Below are positions 21,690-30,401 of a stretch of 64,000 nucleotides of DNA, in pieces. The notes under the pieces are model-generated. The model saw only the letters and a program-made list of their open reading frames with translations. It did no database searches and was not told the DNA's origin. The position numbers and the translations under genes are program-made. Source of the DNA: Vreelandella maris (GTDB lineage: Bacteria > Pseudomonadota > Gammaproteobacteria > Pseudomonadales > Halomonadaceae); assembly GCF_013371085.1 (NCBI RefSeq), contig NZ_JABWCV010000020.1:1-64000 (forward strand), in the 5' to 3' direction. Each line of letters opens with the position of its first letter. Position 1 is the stretch's first letter.

Positions 21690-22354
21690 GTCGACGCTTC
21701 CTCGAGTCGATAGCCAAGGCCACGAAACGTGCGGATGCACAAACCGCTACCCTGAAGGCGCTTACGTAACCGGCTGACGTAAACTTCAAGCGCGTTAGAA
21801 CCTACCTCGCCGAAGCTAAACACTCGCCCTTCCAGCATCTCGCGGGGGGCGATATTGCCAGCGTGTAGCAGGAGCCCTTCAAGCAAGCGTAGCTCACGTC
21901 GAGGTAGTTCGAGCGTTACCCCATCGAGAGTGGCAGCGCCAGCCGTCGGATCAAGGCACAAAGGGCCCAACGTCAGGCGGTTATCGCTACGCTGCTGGCT
22001 GCGCCGTAGCAAGGCGCGTACGCGGGCTTCAAGCTCCACCAGTGAAAACGGTTTGGCGAGGTAGTCATCCGCGCCTAGATCAAGGCCGCGTACCCGGTCT
22101 TCAATGCCGTCCCTAGCGGTCAGGATCAACACGGGCGTCCGATCACCTCGTTCACGCAATTCACTCAGCAACTCAAGACCATTTCCGTCAGGCAGCCCCA
22201 GGTCAAGCAACATCAGATCGAAGTGGTCATTGCGTAGCGCCGCTCGCGCGTCTCTCACATGGGCAAAAATGTCGACGCTATTGCCCAGCGGTGATAATGC
22301 ATTGTAAAGCGAGCGAGCGATCATCGGATCGTCTTCAACGATGATTAGGCGCAT
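21686..22354 (-). CDS. tctD: TctD-like OmpR-family response regulator
   Basis: A two-component regulator of 222 residues. The receiver domain has the acidic pocket (VEDD, residues 6-9), the phospho-acceptor Asp in LLDLGLPDGNG and the conserved Lys in LAKPFS. A winged-helix OmpR/PhoB DNA-binding domain (about 125-222) ends in RTFRGLGYRLE. It is the first gene of the tctD-tctE-SBP operon and faces tctC across a 139-bp divergent region, so it most likely activates tctCBA expression when its ligand is present. Confidence 0.9.
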   Translation of the reverse strand: MRLIIVEDDPMIARSLYNALSPLGNSVDIFAHVRDARAALRNDHFDLMLLDLGLPDGNGLELLSELRERGDRTPVLILTARDGIEDRVRGLDLGADDYLAKPFSLVELEARVRALLRRSQQRSDNRLTLGPLCLDPTAGAATLDGVTLELPRRELRLLEGLLLHAGNIAPREMLEGRVFSFGEVGSNALEVYVSRLRKRLQGSGLCIRTFRGLGYRLEEAST

Positions 22355-22493
22355 ATGACTAAAGTCTCAGGGGGTAATAAGAAAAATGACAGGTTGATGA
22401 AAGGTTGCCTGCCTAACATTGCGCTGGTCATCTCAGCATGACCGGGTTCGGGCCTTCCTGCTCCCGAATACAACAAGAGAACAGGAGTTCGTC
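22355..22493 (+). promoter_or_regulatory. tctD/tctC divergent promoter region
   Basis: 139 bp between divergent tctD and tctC. It should contain both promoters and the TctD operator. ACAGGAG (22481-22487) seven bases before the tctC ATG is its ribosome binding site. No certain operator repeat could be picked out by eye. Confidence 0.5.
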
Positions 22494-23486
22494 ATGAAGA
22501 TCAACTCAACCCTACGCTACGCTTCTGGGCTTGCTTTAATGGGCAGCGCATTGCTGATCGGCCAAGCTCAGGCTCAAGCCATTCCCGAGTCTACCGAGTG
22601 CATCGCACCCGCCAAACCCGGCGGTGGCTACGATTTAACGTGTCGACTAGCAGCCAATGGCCTCCAGGATACGGGCCTGATAAGCAAGCCGATGATGGTT
22701 AGCTACATGCCCGGCGGCATTGGTGCGGTGGCTTATAACCATGTTAACGGTGTGCGCGCTGATGATCCCAGCCTTATTGTAGCGGCCAGCACCGGCGCTG
22801 CCGTGAACTTGGCGCTAGGCAAGTTTGGCGAGTACGACGCCGATGAGGTTCGCTGGCTAGGCGCCCTGGGCGTCGACTATGGCGCGATTGTCGTCAGTGC
22901 CGATGCGCCTTGGCAGAGCCTTGACGAGCTGATGACCGACCTGAAAGAAAATCCTAACGAGATCGCCTTTGGTGCCGGTGGCACAGTCGGCAGTCAGGAT
23001 TGGATGAAGGCGGCGCTGATCGCCAAATCTGGGGATATGTCGCCCAGAGACCTTCGTTACGTGGCCTTCGAGGGTGGCGGCGAGGCACTAGCAGCACTGC
23101 TAGGCGACCACATTCAGGTGTTCACTGGCGATCTGTCAGAACTTAGGTCTCAGCTTGAGGGTGGCAAAATCCGCGTCCTGGCGGCGCTTTCCGAAGAGCG
23201 GATGGGTGGCCCCTACGCCGATATTCCGACCGCAGCCGAACAGGGCTACGACGTGGAGTGGCCGATCTGGCGGGGTTATTACATGGGCCCGGAAGTCAGC
23301 GATGAAGCCTATCAAGCCTGGGTCGAACGCATGCAGCAGCTGTCGGAAGATCCGGTATTCGCCGAGCTACGTGAGGCGCGGGGCCTGTTCCCAATGTCTC
23401 GCTTCGGTGAAGACTTTGACCGCTACGTTCAAGGACAGGTCGCTGAGTTTAAAGGGCTGGCAGAAGAAGTAGGTCTGACCAAATGA
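22494..23486 (+). CDS. tctC: TTT system periplasmic receptor TctC
   Basis: A tripartite tricarboxylate transporter substrate-binding protein of 330 residues with a signal peptide ending in QAQA. The family's ligand loops are present: CIAPAKPGGGYDLTCRLAANGLQ near the start, MPGGIGAVAYNHVNG, and the second loop ALSEERMGGPYADIPTAAEQGYDVEWPIWRG. It delivers a carboxylate (citrate, tricarballylate or a similar acid) to the TctAB permease. An unusual early Cys (ECIAP) is present. The ATG at 22494 with ACAGGAG upstream is the start. It overlaps tctB by four bases (ATGA). Confidence 0.9.
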   Translation: MKINSTLRYASGLALMGSALLIGQAQAQAIPESTECIAPAKPGGGYDLTCRLAANGLQDTGLISKPMMVSYMPGGIGAVAYNHVNGVRADDPSLIVAASTGAAVNLALGKFGEYDADEVRWLGALGVDYGAIVVSADAPWQSLDELMTDLKENPNEIAFGAGGTVGSQDWMKAALIAKSGDMSPRDLRYVAFEGGGEALAALLGDHIQVFTGDLSELRSQLEGGKIRVLAALSEERMGGPYADIPTAAEQGYDVEWPIWRGYYMGPEVSDEAYQAWVERMQQLSEDPVFAELREARGLFPMSRFGEDFDRYVQGQVAEFKGLAEEVGLTK

Positions 23487-23932
23487 AGATCGCCGCCGAC
23501 CGAGTGCTGGGCATTGCGCTAATCGGTCTGGCGGCGTTTATCGCCGTCCAGGCCGTGCAACTGGAAATGCCCTTTAGCTACGAACCTGTAGGTCCCAAGG
23601 CCTTCCCGGTAGGGCTGTCAATTCTGCTGACAATACTCTCACTGGTGATGATTTTCAGACCGGGCCCCAACGGTCAATGGCCACACAAAGCACTGGCGCT
23701 TAAGTTGTTACTGGTGCTGGTTTTGCTTTTGGCCTTTGCCGTTTTGTTCACACAGCTGGGGTTCATCGTCTCATCGCTGCTAGTGGTGACGGCCTTGGCG
23801 CGACTATTTGATGCGACCTGGGGTAAAGCACTGCTCACCGGCGTCCTCATGTCGGTTATCGGCTACTTTCTGTTCACCACAGCCCTCGGGATCAGCCTGC
23901 CTTCTGGCTACTGGTTCGATACCTTCATTTAA
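23483..23932 (+). CDS. tctB: TTT system small permease subunit TctB
   Basis: A membrane protein of 149 residues with four predicted helices, matching the TctB family (FSYEPVGPKAFPVGLSILLTILSLVMI at the first loop and second helix). TctB is the small membrane subunit that works with TctA in proton- or sodium-coupled carboxylate uptake. Its start overlaps the tctC stop (ATGA) and tctA follows twelve bases after its stop, so the three genes form a tight operon. Confidence 0.9.
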   Translation: MKIAADRVLGIALIGLAAFIAVQAVQLEMPFSYEPVGPKAFPVGLSILLTILSLVMIFRPGPNGQWPHKALALKLLLVLVLLLAFAVLFTQLGFIVSSLLVVTALARLFDATWGKALLTGVLMSVIGYFLFTTALGISLPSGYWFDTFI

Positions 23933-23944
23933 AGGATCGCTAAG

Positions 23945-25450
23945 ATGTTCGATTTCCTTATCGATGGGTTCGGTGTTGCGCTGACCCCTCTCAACCTGGG
24001 GCTGGCTTTCCTTGGCGCCTTGCTCGGCACCCTATTTGGGGCCTTGCCAGGCATCGGCCCGATCAATGGCATTGCCATTCTGATGCCGCTTGCCTATACC
24101 CTTGGCTTGCCTGCTGAGTCATCACTGATCTTGCTGGCCGCGGTTTACACCGGCGCCGAATATGGCGGCCGCATGTCGAGCATTCTGCTCAATGTACCTG
24201 GCGATGCCGGTGCGGTCATGACCACTCTCGATGGCTACCCGCTGGCGCAGCAAGGACTCGCGGGCCCCGCCTTAGGGCTTTCAGCAGTGAGTTCATTCGT
24301 TGGCGCGACCATTGCCATTATTGGCCTGACGTTGTTTGCACCGCTCCTGGCAAATGTGGCGGTGATGTTCGGCCCGGCGGAATTCTTTGCGCTCATGATA
24401 TTCGCGTTTTCTTCCATGTCGGTGATGATGGGCAAGGACCCAATTAAGACCGCGATTGGTGCCGTACTGGGTGTCCTGATTGGCACCGTGGGCATTGATT
24501 CCGGCAGCGGCGTACTGCGCTATACCCTCGGCATGCCCGAGCTTTACGATGGCATCGACTTTGTAGTGATGATTATCGGCCTCTTCGCTATCAGCGAAAT
24601 CCTGCTGATGCTCGAAAATTCCCACAGCACCGATAATGATGGCGAGCTGCCGCCGCTGGGGCGTGTTTTTGTTAGCCTCAAGGAAGTGCTGGTATGTAAG
24701 GGTGCCATTATCCGCTCGGGGCTAATCGGCTTTATCATCGGCGTCCTCCCCGGTACCGGTGCCTCTGTTGCTGGTGCCGTGTCTTACACCACTGAAAAGC
24801 GTCTTTCCGACAAGGACAACACCTTTGGCACCGGTGATATGCGCGGGCTGGCTGCACCGGAGTCGGCTAATAACGCGGCCGCGGTAGGTTCTTTTGTGCC
24901 CATGCTAACCTTAGGCATTCCCGGTTCCGGTACGACAGCGGTACTGCTGGGTGCGTTGATGCTTTATAACATCACCCCTGGGCCAATGATGTTTACCGAG
25001 CGGCCTGAAGTGGCCGGTGGGCTTATCGCGTCACTTTATATTGGCAACATCGTATTGTTGATGCTTAACCTGCCGCTAGCGGGCGTATTCGCCCGGGTGC
25101 TGACTATTCCACGCTGGGTGTTGGTGCCCGCTATTGCTATCCTGGCGTTCGTCGGCGTTTATCAGTTGCACTCTGATCTATTTGCTATTTACTTGATGCT
25201 GGTCATCGGCGTGTTTGGATATTTGCTGCGTAAGCTGGGCTTCTCCCTGGCGCCAGTGATTCTCGGCTACGTACTGGGTGGGTTGATGGAGCAGAACCTG
25301 CGCCGGGCACTCTCTATCAGCGGCGGCGACGTCGGGATCCTATGGCAATCGGGTATCTCACTTGGGCTGTGGGTGGCGGCGGTATTACTACTGGTGCTTC
25401 CCTGGTTGGTACCAAAGCTATTGGCTGGCCGCAAGCTAAGCGCTGGTTAA
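23945..25450 (+). CDS. tctA: TTT system large permease subunit TctA
   Basis: A polytopic membrane protein of 501 residues with about twelve helices. Both halves carry the duplicated TctA signatures: GALPGIGPINGIAILMPLAY near residue 38 and GVLPGTGASVAGAVSYTTEK near residue 267, plus TLGIPGSGTTAVLLGALM. TctA forms the translocation path for the carboxylate delivered by TctC. AAAGG precedes the ATG. It is the last gene of tctCBA, and a strong terminator follows at 25484-25520. Confidence 0.93.
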   Translation: MFDFLIDGFGVALTPLNLGLAFLGALLGTLFGALPGIGPINGIAILMPLAYTLGLPAESSLILLAAVYTGAEYGGRMSSILLNVPGDAGAVMTTLDGYPLAQQGLAGPALGLSAVSSFVGATIAIIGLTLFAPLLANVAVMFGPAEFFALMIFAFSSMSVMMGKDPIKTAIGAVLGVLIGTVGIDSGSGVLRYTLGMPELYDGIDFVVMIIGLFAISEILLMLENSHSTDNDGELPPLGRVFVSLKEVLVCKGAIIRSGLIGFIIGVLPGTGASVAGAVSYTTEKRLSDKDNTFGTGDMRGLAAPESANNAAAVGSFVPMLTLGIPGSGTTAVLLGALMLYNITPGPMMFTERPEVAGGLIASLYIGNIVLLMLNLPLAGVFARVLTIPRWVLVPAIAILAFVGVYQLHSDLFAIYLMLVIGVFGYLLRKLGFSLAPVILGYVLGGLMEQNLRRALSISGGDVGILWQSGISLGLWVAAVLLLVLPWLVPKLLAGRKLSAG

Positions 25451-25483
25451 CGACGCTTCTTGTCCGACAATGAATAGATAGCT

Positions 25484-25520
25484 AGCCCTGGCCGTGATAA
25501 CGATCGCCAGGGCTTTTATT
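25484..25520 (+). terminator. rho-independent terminator of tctCBA
   Basis: A perfect 9-bp stem AGCCCTGGC / GCCAGGGCT with a 13-base loop, followed by TTTATTT. It sits 34 bp after the tctA stop and before the AbrB-type gene, whose longest possible reading frame would start inside it. Confidence 0.9.
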
Positions 25521-25532
25521 TGCAAACCTGTG

Positions 25533-26600
25533 ATGTTGAAAACGATGCGAGCAATACACTTGGCCCCCTTAGGCCGTTTCTTACCAACATTGGCACTCGG
25601 GCTTATCGGGGGCGGGTTAGCTTATTGGCTACAATTGCCGCTTCCCTGGCTATTAGGGGCTATGATCGCGACCACAGTGGCCTCCTTGGCAGGCGTACCG
25701 ATGAGGTCGCCGGGCAAGGGCCGCCAGGGCGTGCTGGTCGTCATTGGGGTCATGCTCGGTTCAGCGTTCACCGCCGACATGACCGGAGATGCAACACGGT
25801 GGGGTATCAGCTTGGCGATTATGCTGATCGCCACGGCGGTGATGATGACTTTCTCGGTGTGGTTTTCCCGCCGCGTGGCGGGGCACTCCTGGGAAACGGC
25901 ACTTTACGCTGGCGTACCTGGCGGGGTTTCCACCGTTACCGGGATGGCGCTCTCTTCAGGGGCTGATTTGCGGATCATCGGCATTACCCATGCGGTGCGC
26001 ATATTGGTTCTGCTGGTGGCCATCCCGCCTGTTTTGCAGTTTATAGGCCATGTCGACATTAGCAGTACCGCGCCAGCCTTATCGCAGTGGTTATGGATGC
26101 CCTCCTCCACGGATATCGCGTGGCTGCTGGCGGCTGGCATTGTCGGCATGTGGCTGGGTAAGCGCCTTCGCCTACCTAGCCCGCTGCTATTTGGCCCGGC
26201 CCTTGTCTCAGCAGCGCTGCACTTCTCGGGCCTCACGCATGCTGCCGTCCCGCCTGTGATCATTGCCCTCGCACAAGTCGTCATCGGCATTTCCGTTGGT
26301 GTGCGCTTTGCGGGTGCCCCGATTGCCGAGGTGGGGATGGCCATGCTGATGGCGGTCATTCAGGCCCTGGTACTGTTACTGCTGGCGATTATTGCCGCCT
26401 GGGCAGGGCATTTACTCACCGGTTACTCTGCCGCGGCGGCGCTGCTCGCCTACATGCCAGGCGGAGCCCCAGAGCTAAGTCTGGTTGCACTGAGCTTAGG
26501 TATCGATCCCGCCTTCGTTACCACTCACCACCTACTACGCATCACGCTACTGGTGTTATTGCTGCCTTTATTGCTCCGGCGAATGGTTTCAAACGCCTAA
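25533..26600 (+). CDS. AbrB-family membrane protein (duplicated-domain type)
   Basis: An integral membrane protein of about 355 residues with ten or so hydrophobic helices in two homologous halves. The first half has LPLPWLLGAMIATTVASLAGVPM and the second has LRLPSPLLFGPALVSAALHFSGL; YAGVPGGVSTVTGMALSSGADLRIIG and YMPGGAPELSLVALSLGIDPAF are the paired PGG motifs. Databases often call these proteins AbrB-type regulators or ammonia monooxygenases, but the architecture is that of a transporter. Linkage to TTT operons is frequent and suggests a role in carboxylate metabolism. The start is uncertain between ATGs at 25533 and 25545; longer readings run through the tct terminator. Confidence 0.78.
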   Translation: MLKTMRAIHLAPLGRFLPTLALGLIGGGLAYWLQLPLPWLLGAMIATTVASLAGVPMRSPGKGRQGVLVVIGVMLGSAFTADMTGDATRWGISLAIMLIATAVMMTFSVWFSRRVAGHSWETALYAGVPGGVSTVTGMALSSGADLRIIGITHAVRILVLLVAIPPVLQFIGHVDISSTAPALSQWLWMPSSTDIAWLLAAGIVGMWLGKRLRLPSPLLFGPALVSAALHFSGLTHAAVPPVIIALAQVVIGISVGVRFAGAPIAEVGMAMLMAVIQALVLLLLAIIAAWAGHLLTGYSAAAALLAYMPGGAPELSLVALSLGIDPAFVTTHHLLRITLLVLLLPLLLRRMVSNA

Positions 26601-26762
26601 CTATCATCTTGTGGTTTTTGTGAATCAGAACACAGCGCCTAAATAGCCTGAGAGACAAAGCCGGTAAGGTTAAGTGCTATTTCATGCCTGCAGCGAAGGC
26701 ATGGCCTCCTCATACCTTCGCTAAATAACTAGCTGTAAAGCCCGAACAGTGACCCTTGGTCG

Positions 26763-27500
26763 CTAAATCGGACTGCTACTGAGAACAGGCTGACGTCGAT
26801 TGAGCAAGCGGTCATATTCTTCCCTGCCCACCGCATAGCACTCGCAGACCCGTTCCTCTAAACCCTGTCGGTCAAGAATCTTGATATGGCCACGGTGGTA
26901 GGAGATCAGCCCTGCTCTCTGGAGCTTACACGCCGACTCGGTGACGCCCTCGCGACGCACTCCCAGCATATTGGCAATTAACTCGTGGGTCATGATCAAT
27001 TCGTTGTTTGGCAGTCGGTCAATGCTGAGCAGTAGCAAGCGACATAGCTGCTGGTCAAGGTTGTGATGGCGATTGCATACCGCTGTTTGCGCCATCTGTG
27101 TCAGCAAGGCTTGGGTATAACGCAGGAGCAGTCGCTGCATCGCGCCAGCGCGGAAGAATTCCTTTTTGAGCAGATGACCCTTGAGACGTAATGCCTGCCC
27201 GCCACTCTGCACAATCGCTCGGTTGGAGGTGCTCTCACCGCCCATGAACAACGAGACGCCCAACACCCCTTCATAGCCCACCACGGCAATTTCTGTCGAG
27301 GAGCCATCCTTAATCACGCCGAGCAGCGAGACGATGGAGTCTAACGGAAAGTAGGCATAGTCCATTGGCTGTCCGGATTCACACAGCGATTGCCCCAGTG
27401 TCAATGTCACCTCCTCTAAATGAGGCAACAGTTGATTCAGTTCTTCTTCCGGCAATAAGCCAAGCAAAGCATTTTGCTGGCCATCACAAAGTACTGGCAT
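26763..27500 (-). CDS. Crp/Fnr-family transcriptional regulator
   Basis: A regulator of 245 residues with an N-terminal cyclic-nucleotide-binding-like beta barrel (about residues 15-130). The dimer helix and C-terminal HTH_Crp domain include LIMTHELIANMLGVRREGVTESACKLQRAGLI, the recognition helix region. The barrel lacks the Arg/Ser cAMP-binding pattern of Crp and the Fe-S cysteines of Fnr, so the ligand is unknown. It is on the same strand as the exopolysaccharide locus, 210 bp downstream of the SEL1 gene, and may be its regulator or an unrelated neighbour. Confidence 0.83.
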   Translation of the reverse strand: MPVLCDGQQNALLGLLPEEELNQLLPHLEEVTLTLGQSLCESGQPMDYAYFPLDSIVSLLGVIKDGSSTEIAVVGYEGVLGVSLFMGGESTSNRAIVQSGGQALRLKGHLLKKEFFRAGAMQRLLLRYTQALLTQMAQTAVCNRHHNLDQQLCRLLLLSIDRLPNNELIMTHELIANMLGVRREGVTESACKLQRAGLISYHRGHIKILDRQGLEERVCECYAVGREEYDRLLNRRQPVLSSSPI

Positions 27501-27710
27501 TGATATCTCCCTATAATGTCAGTAGCGCAGTTTGAGCATCATCGCTTCGGTAAGGCTTCCCTTTCTTAAAGATAGGACACTATCAGGTGGCAACGACGAT
27601 CACAGAGTGGCCGTTCAATGGCTGGTTATACTTCGACCATGAAAGCCTCTGCGTTAGCAGCTTCGCGCCATGAACCGGGCCGCTTCTGACGACCCGGCGA
27701 ACAAGAAGTG

Positions 27711-30365
27711 TCATTCTCCAGAGGCTGTTTCCAGTTCAGTCTCGAGAGCGGCAAAAGCGGCCTCATCAGTGAGCAGTTGGCGCAGCGTTTCGACGGCAAG
27801 CCGGCCCTCGTTATCGATTAGGTTATCAAGCCATAGCAGCGCCTGCTTTTGATTGGGATTCTCGTAGCCACGCGCCAAGAGATAGGCCCTGGCCAAAGCG
27901 AGGCGGGCACTTTGGTGTCCTTGGCTTGCTGCCTGATAGAGGTAGCGCGCACCACGCTCGGGATCCTTCTCAATGTTACGCCCGCTCAGGTACTCACGGC
28001 CGAGGGAGGCCTGAGCACCCGCGTGGCCCTGCTTGGCTGCATCCCGGAGCAGCTCGTAGCCTCGCTGAACATCCTGGCCAATCGCGCCTTCGCCACGCAT
28101 AAAGGCGATGCCTAGTTCGGCACGCGCATAGACGGCCCCAGCATCACTGGCCTGCTGATACCAGCGCTCGGCCAGCTCGGCATCTTTTCCGACCCCTTTG
28201 CCGTGCTGATAGGCATCGCCCAGCACGTAGGCGGCAAGGGGGTCGCCTGATTCGGCCGCGGCGTTGAGCAGTTCAAGTCCGCGCTCCACATCTTGTTCGG
28301 TGTGTCTGCCGGTCAAGTAGGCTTCGCCCAAGTCATTGCGGGCGCCAGCATGCCCTCTAGACACCGCGGTCTCCAGGTAGTCAATGCCGCGCTCACTGTC
28401 GCCCCGATCAAGATACATGCGACCAAGGCTTGCCGCGGCACCGGCATGTCCCGCCTGGGATGCTTGCTCCAGCCAGCTTTCGGCCTGTTGCTGGTCACGC
28501 TCAACGCCCTCACCGTCGAGATAGGCACGGCCAAGATCGGCCATGGCACTCGGATGCCCATTTTTTGCTGCAGCGATGAGTGCCTCAATATTGCCTTCAG
28601 CACCCAGGTCGCGCTGCACGTAGGCAAGCGCATCGGCGGCGGACGCGTGCCCTGCCTCCTGAGCCCGGGTCAGCCACCGCTTGGCCTTATAGAGGTCGCG
28701 CTTGACACCGTTGCCTTCTCGATAGGCACGACCCAGCAACACCATGGCATAGTCATCTCCCTGCTCGGCGGCTTGGGTGAGGAGTCGAATGCCCTGAGAA
28801 GGATTGCCCTCCAGCGTGCCGTCCAAATAGGCTTCGCCGAGGGTGGTCATGGCGGTGGTGTTTCCGGTTTGGGCTGCTTGTGTCAGCAACTCTTTGCCGC
28901 GACTAGGCTTTAAGGGTAAGGCATCACCTGTCAGATAGGCCTCACCAAGGAGGCGCATCGCGCCGGTCTGGTTTTGAGCGGCGGCATTTTGCAGCAGCTC
29001 CTCGGCACGTTGGGGGTCTTGTGTCACGCCACGGCCCTCTAGATAAGCGGCACCGAGTTGCTGGGTCGCCCATGGGTGCCCCAGTTCATGGCCGCGCTTC
29101 AGATAGTCGGCAGCAATGGCAGGTTGACTTTCGACTTGCTCGTCGCCCATGAGCAGCGAGCCAAGCTGCGCCAGAGCCAGAGGATGGTTGCTCTCTGCCG
29201 CTTGTTCGAGCAGGCGAATGCCGCGAGGTAGGTCGTCAAGGCCTGCCTGGCCTTCGACAAGGGCACGGCCGAGAATGACCCGGGCATCATCCGACCCCGC
29301 CTGGATGGCCTCGCTCAGCCACCGTTCAGCGCGGTTTGGATCTTCCGGTTGACCCTCATTCTCAGGCGTCAGCAGTGCTTGGCCGAGGTAGATCATCGCC
29401 TTGACGTGACCCTGACGGGCGGCATCTTCCAGCAGAGACATACCCAGCCGGTACTCACCGACGCTGACCAACTCGCGCCCAGCACGGGCCTGGGCGTCTA
29501 GGTCGCCCGCTTGCGCGGCTTGCTGCAGCCACTGGATGCGCTGATCGGGCCGGTCACTGAGCAGTCCGTCAGGGGAATAGAGCGATGCCAATTGAAGCAT
29601 AGCGCCGACATCGCCCTGTCCTGCGTTGGCCTCAAGTTGTTTGACGTAACGCTGCGCATAAGCCATCGATTGTTCGGCATCCTCTTCCAGCCAACCGCCG
29701 GGTGCGTGCGCTTCGGCTAGGGCCTGCAGAGCTTGTTCCTTGTCTTGGGAAGCAGCTTGCTCGTAAAGCTGACGGGCAAGTTCGGGGTCCGCCTCTACGC
29801 CTTCGCCGCCTTCAGACAGCAGGTTGGCAAGCTCGACGTCTGCTGTCCGGCCAAGGTTGGCCTCTTTGGCCTGCCAAAGTAGATGATAGGCGAGCACGTC
29901 GTTACGTTTTACGCCGCGCCCCTCTCGATAGAGCCGGGCGAGGTTGAGCGAGGCATGGCCGCGTGTCGAGGAAGGCTCATTGATAGCCTTGCCATACAGT
30001 CGTGCTGCTTGGGTGAGATCTTGTTCGACGCCGAGTCCCTTTTCATAGAGCTTGGCCATCTCATAAAAAGCAGGTGGCACATAGCGGTCCATTAAGGGGT
30101 GCAGGAACGTGATGGCTTCTTTGTAACGGCCCTCTTCGATGCGCTCCTGGGCGAGGTTGATCGTGTCCCAGTCTGACCCATCCGTATCGGCCTCCGGACC
30201 GCTGGCGAACCAGCCAGCGTATTGCGCGGGAACGGGGCCTGTATGTTCTCCAACTGGCGGTGCTTCAGAAGTGGTTGCGCAGCCAGCGAGCCATGCTGAC
30301 AAGGTTAACGCTGCGGTCAGCCGCAGCGTGGGTGTGTATAGCGTCCTGATCGTTGTCCTCTTCAT
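27711..30365 (-). CDS. SEL1/TPR-like repeat lipoprotein, AlgK-like, very long
   Basis: A protein of 884 residues with a lipoprotein signal (LSAWLAGC, Cys about residue 29). Nearly the whole remainder is built of about twenty SEL1-type 36-residue helical repeats (AxxLGxAYxxGxGVxxDxxxAxxWxxxAAxxGxxxA, best seen from residue 80 to 850). AlgK, the alginate secretion scaffold that positions the outer-membrane porin and the periplasmic complex, has the same architecture but only about 475 residues. Position at the end of a locus with Alg8-, Alg44- and AlgL-like genes makes an AlgK-like scaffold role likely. No AlgE-type porin is encoded beside it, so how the polymer crosses the outer membrane is unexplained. 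Confidence 0.82.
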   Translation of the reverse strand: MKRTTIRTLYTPTLRLTAALTLSAWLAGCATTSEAPPVGEHTGPVPAQYAGWFASGPEADTDGSDWDTINLAQERIEEGRYKEAITFLHPLMDRYVPPAFYEMAKLYEKGLGVEQDLTQAARLYGKAINEPSSTRGHASLNLARLYREGRGVKRNDVLAYHLLWQAKEANLGRTADVELANLLSEGGEGVEADPELARQLYEQAASQDKEQALQALAEAHAPGGWLEEDAEQSMAYAQRYVKQLEANAGQGDVGAMLQLASLYSPDGLLSDRPDQRIQWLQQAAQAGDLDAQARAGRELVSVGEYRLGMSLLEDAARQGHVKAMIYLGQALLTPENEGQPEDPNRAERWLSEAIQAGSDDARVILGRALVEGQAGLDDLPRGIRLLEQAAESNHPLALAQLGSLLMGDEQVESQPAIAADYLKRGHELGHPWATQQLGAAYLEGRGVTQDPQRAEELLQNAAAQNQTGAMRLLGEAYLTGDALPLKPSRGKELLTQAAQTGNTTAMTTLGEAYLDGTLEGNPSQGIRLLTQAAEQGDDYAMVLLGRAYREGNGVKRDLYKAKRWLTRAQEAGHASAADALAYVQRDLGAEGNIEALIAAAKNGHPSAMADLGRAYLDGEGVERDQQQAESWLEQASQAGHAGAAASLGRMYLDRGDSERGIDYLETAVSRGHAGARNDLGEAYLTGRHTEQDVERGLELLNAAAESGDPLAAYVLGDAYQHGKGVGKDAELAERWYQQASDAGAVYARAELGIAFMRGEGAIGQDVQRGYELLRDAAKQGHAGAQASLGREYLSGRNIEKDPERGARYLYQAASQGHQSARLALARAYLLARGYENPNQKQALLWLDNLIDNEGRLAVETLRQLLTDEAAFAALETELETASGE

Positions 30366-30401
30366 ATGCTCCCCACTCTCCTTATGTGGCTCAGTTACTG
30401 T

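Noticed and set aside
20292..21740. GTG start at 21740 for the sensor kinase
   Set aside because: It would overlap tctD by about 50 bases; a TTG at 21689 with GAGGAAG upstream and a TTGA overlap fits translational coupling.
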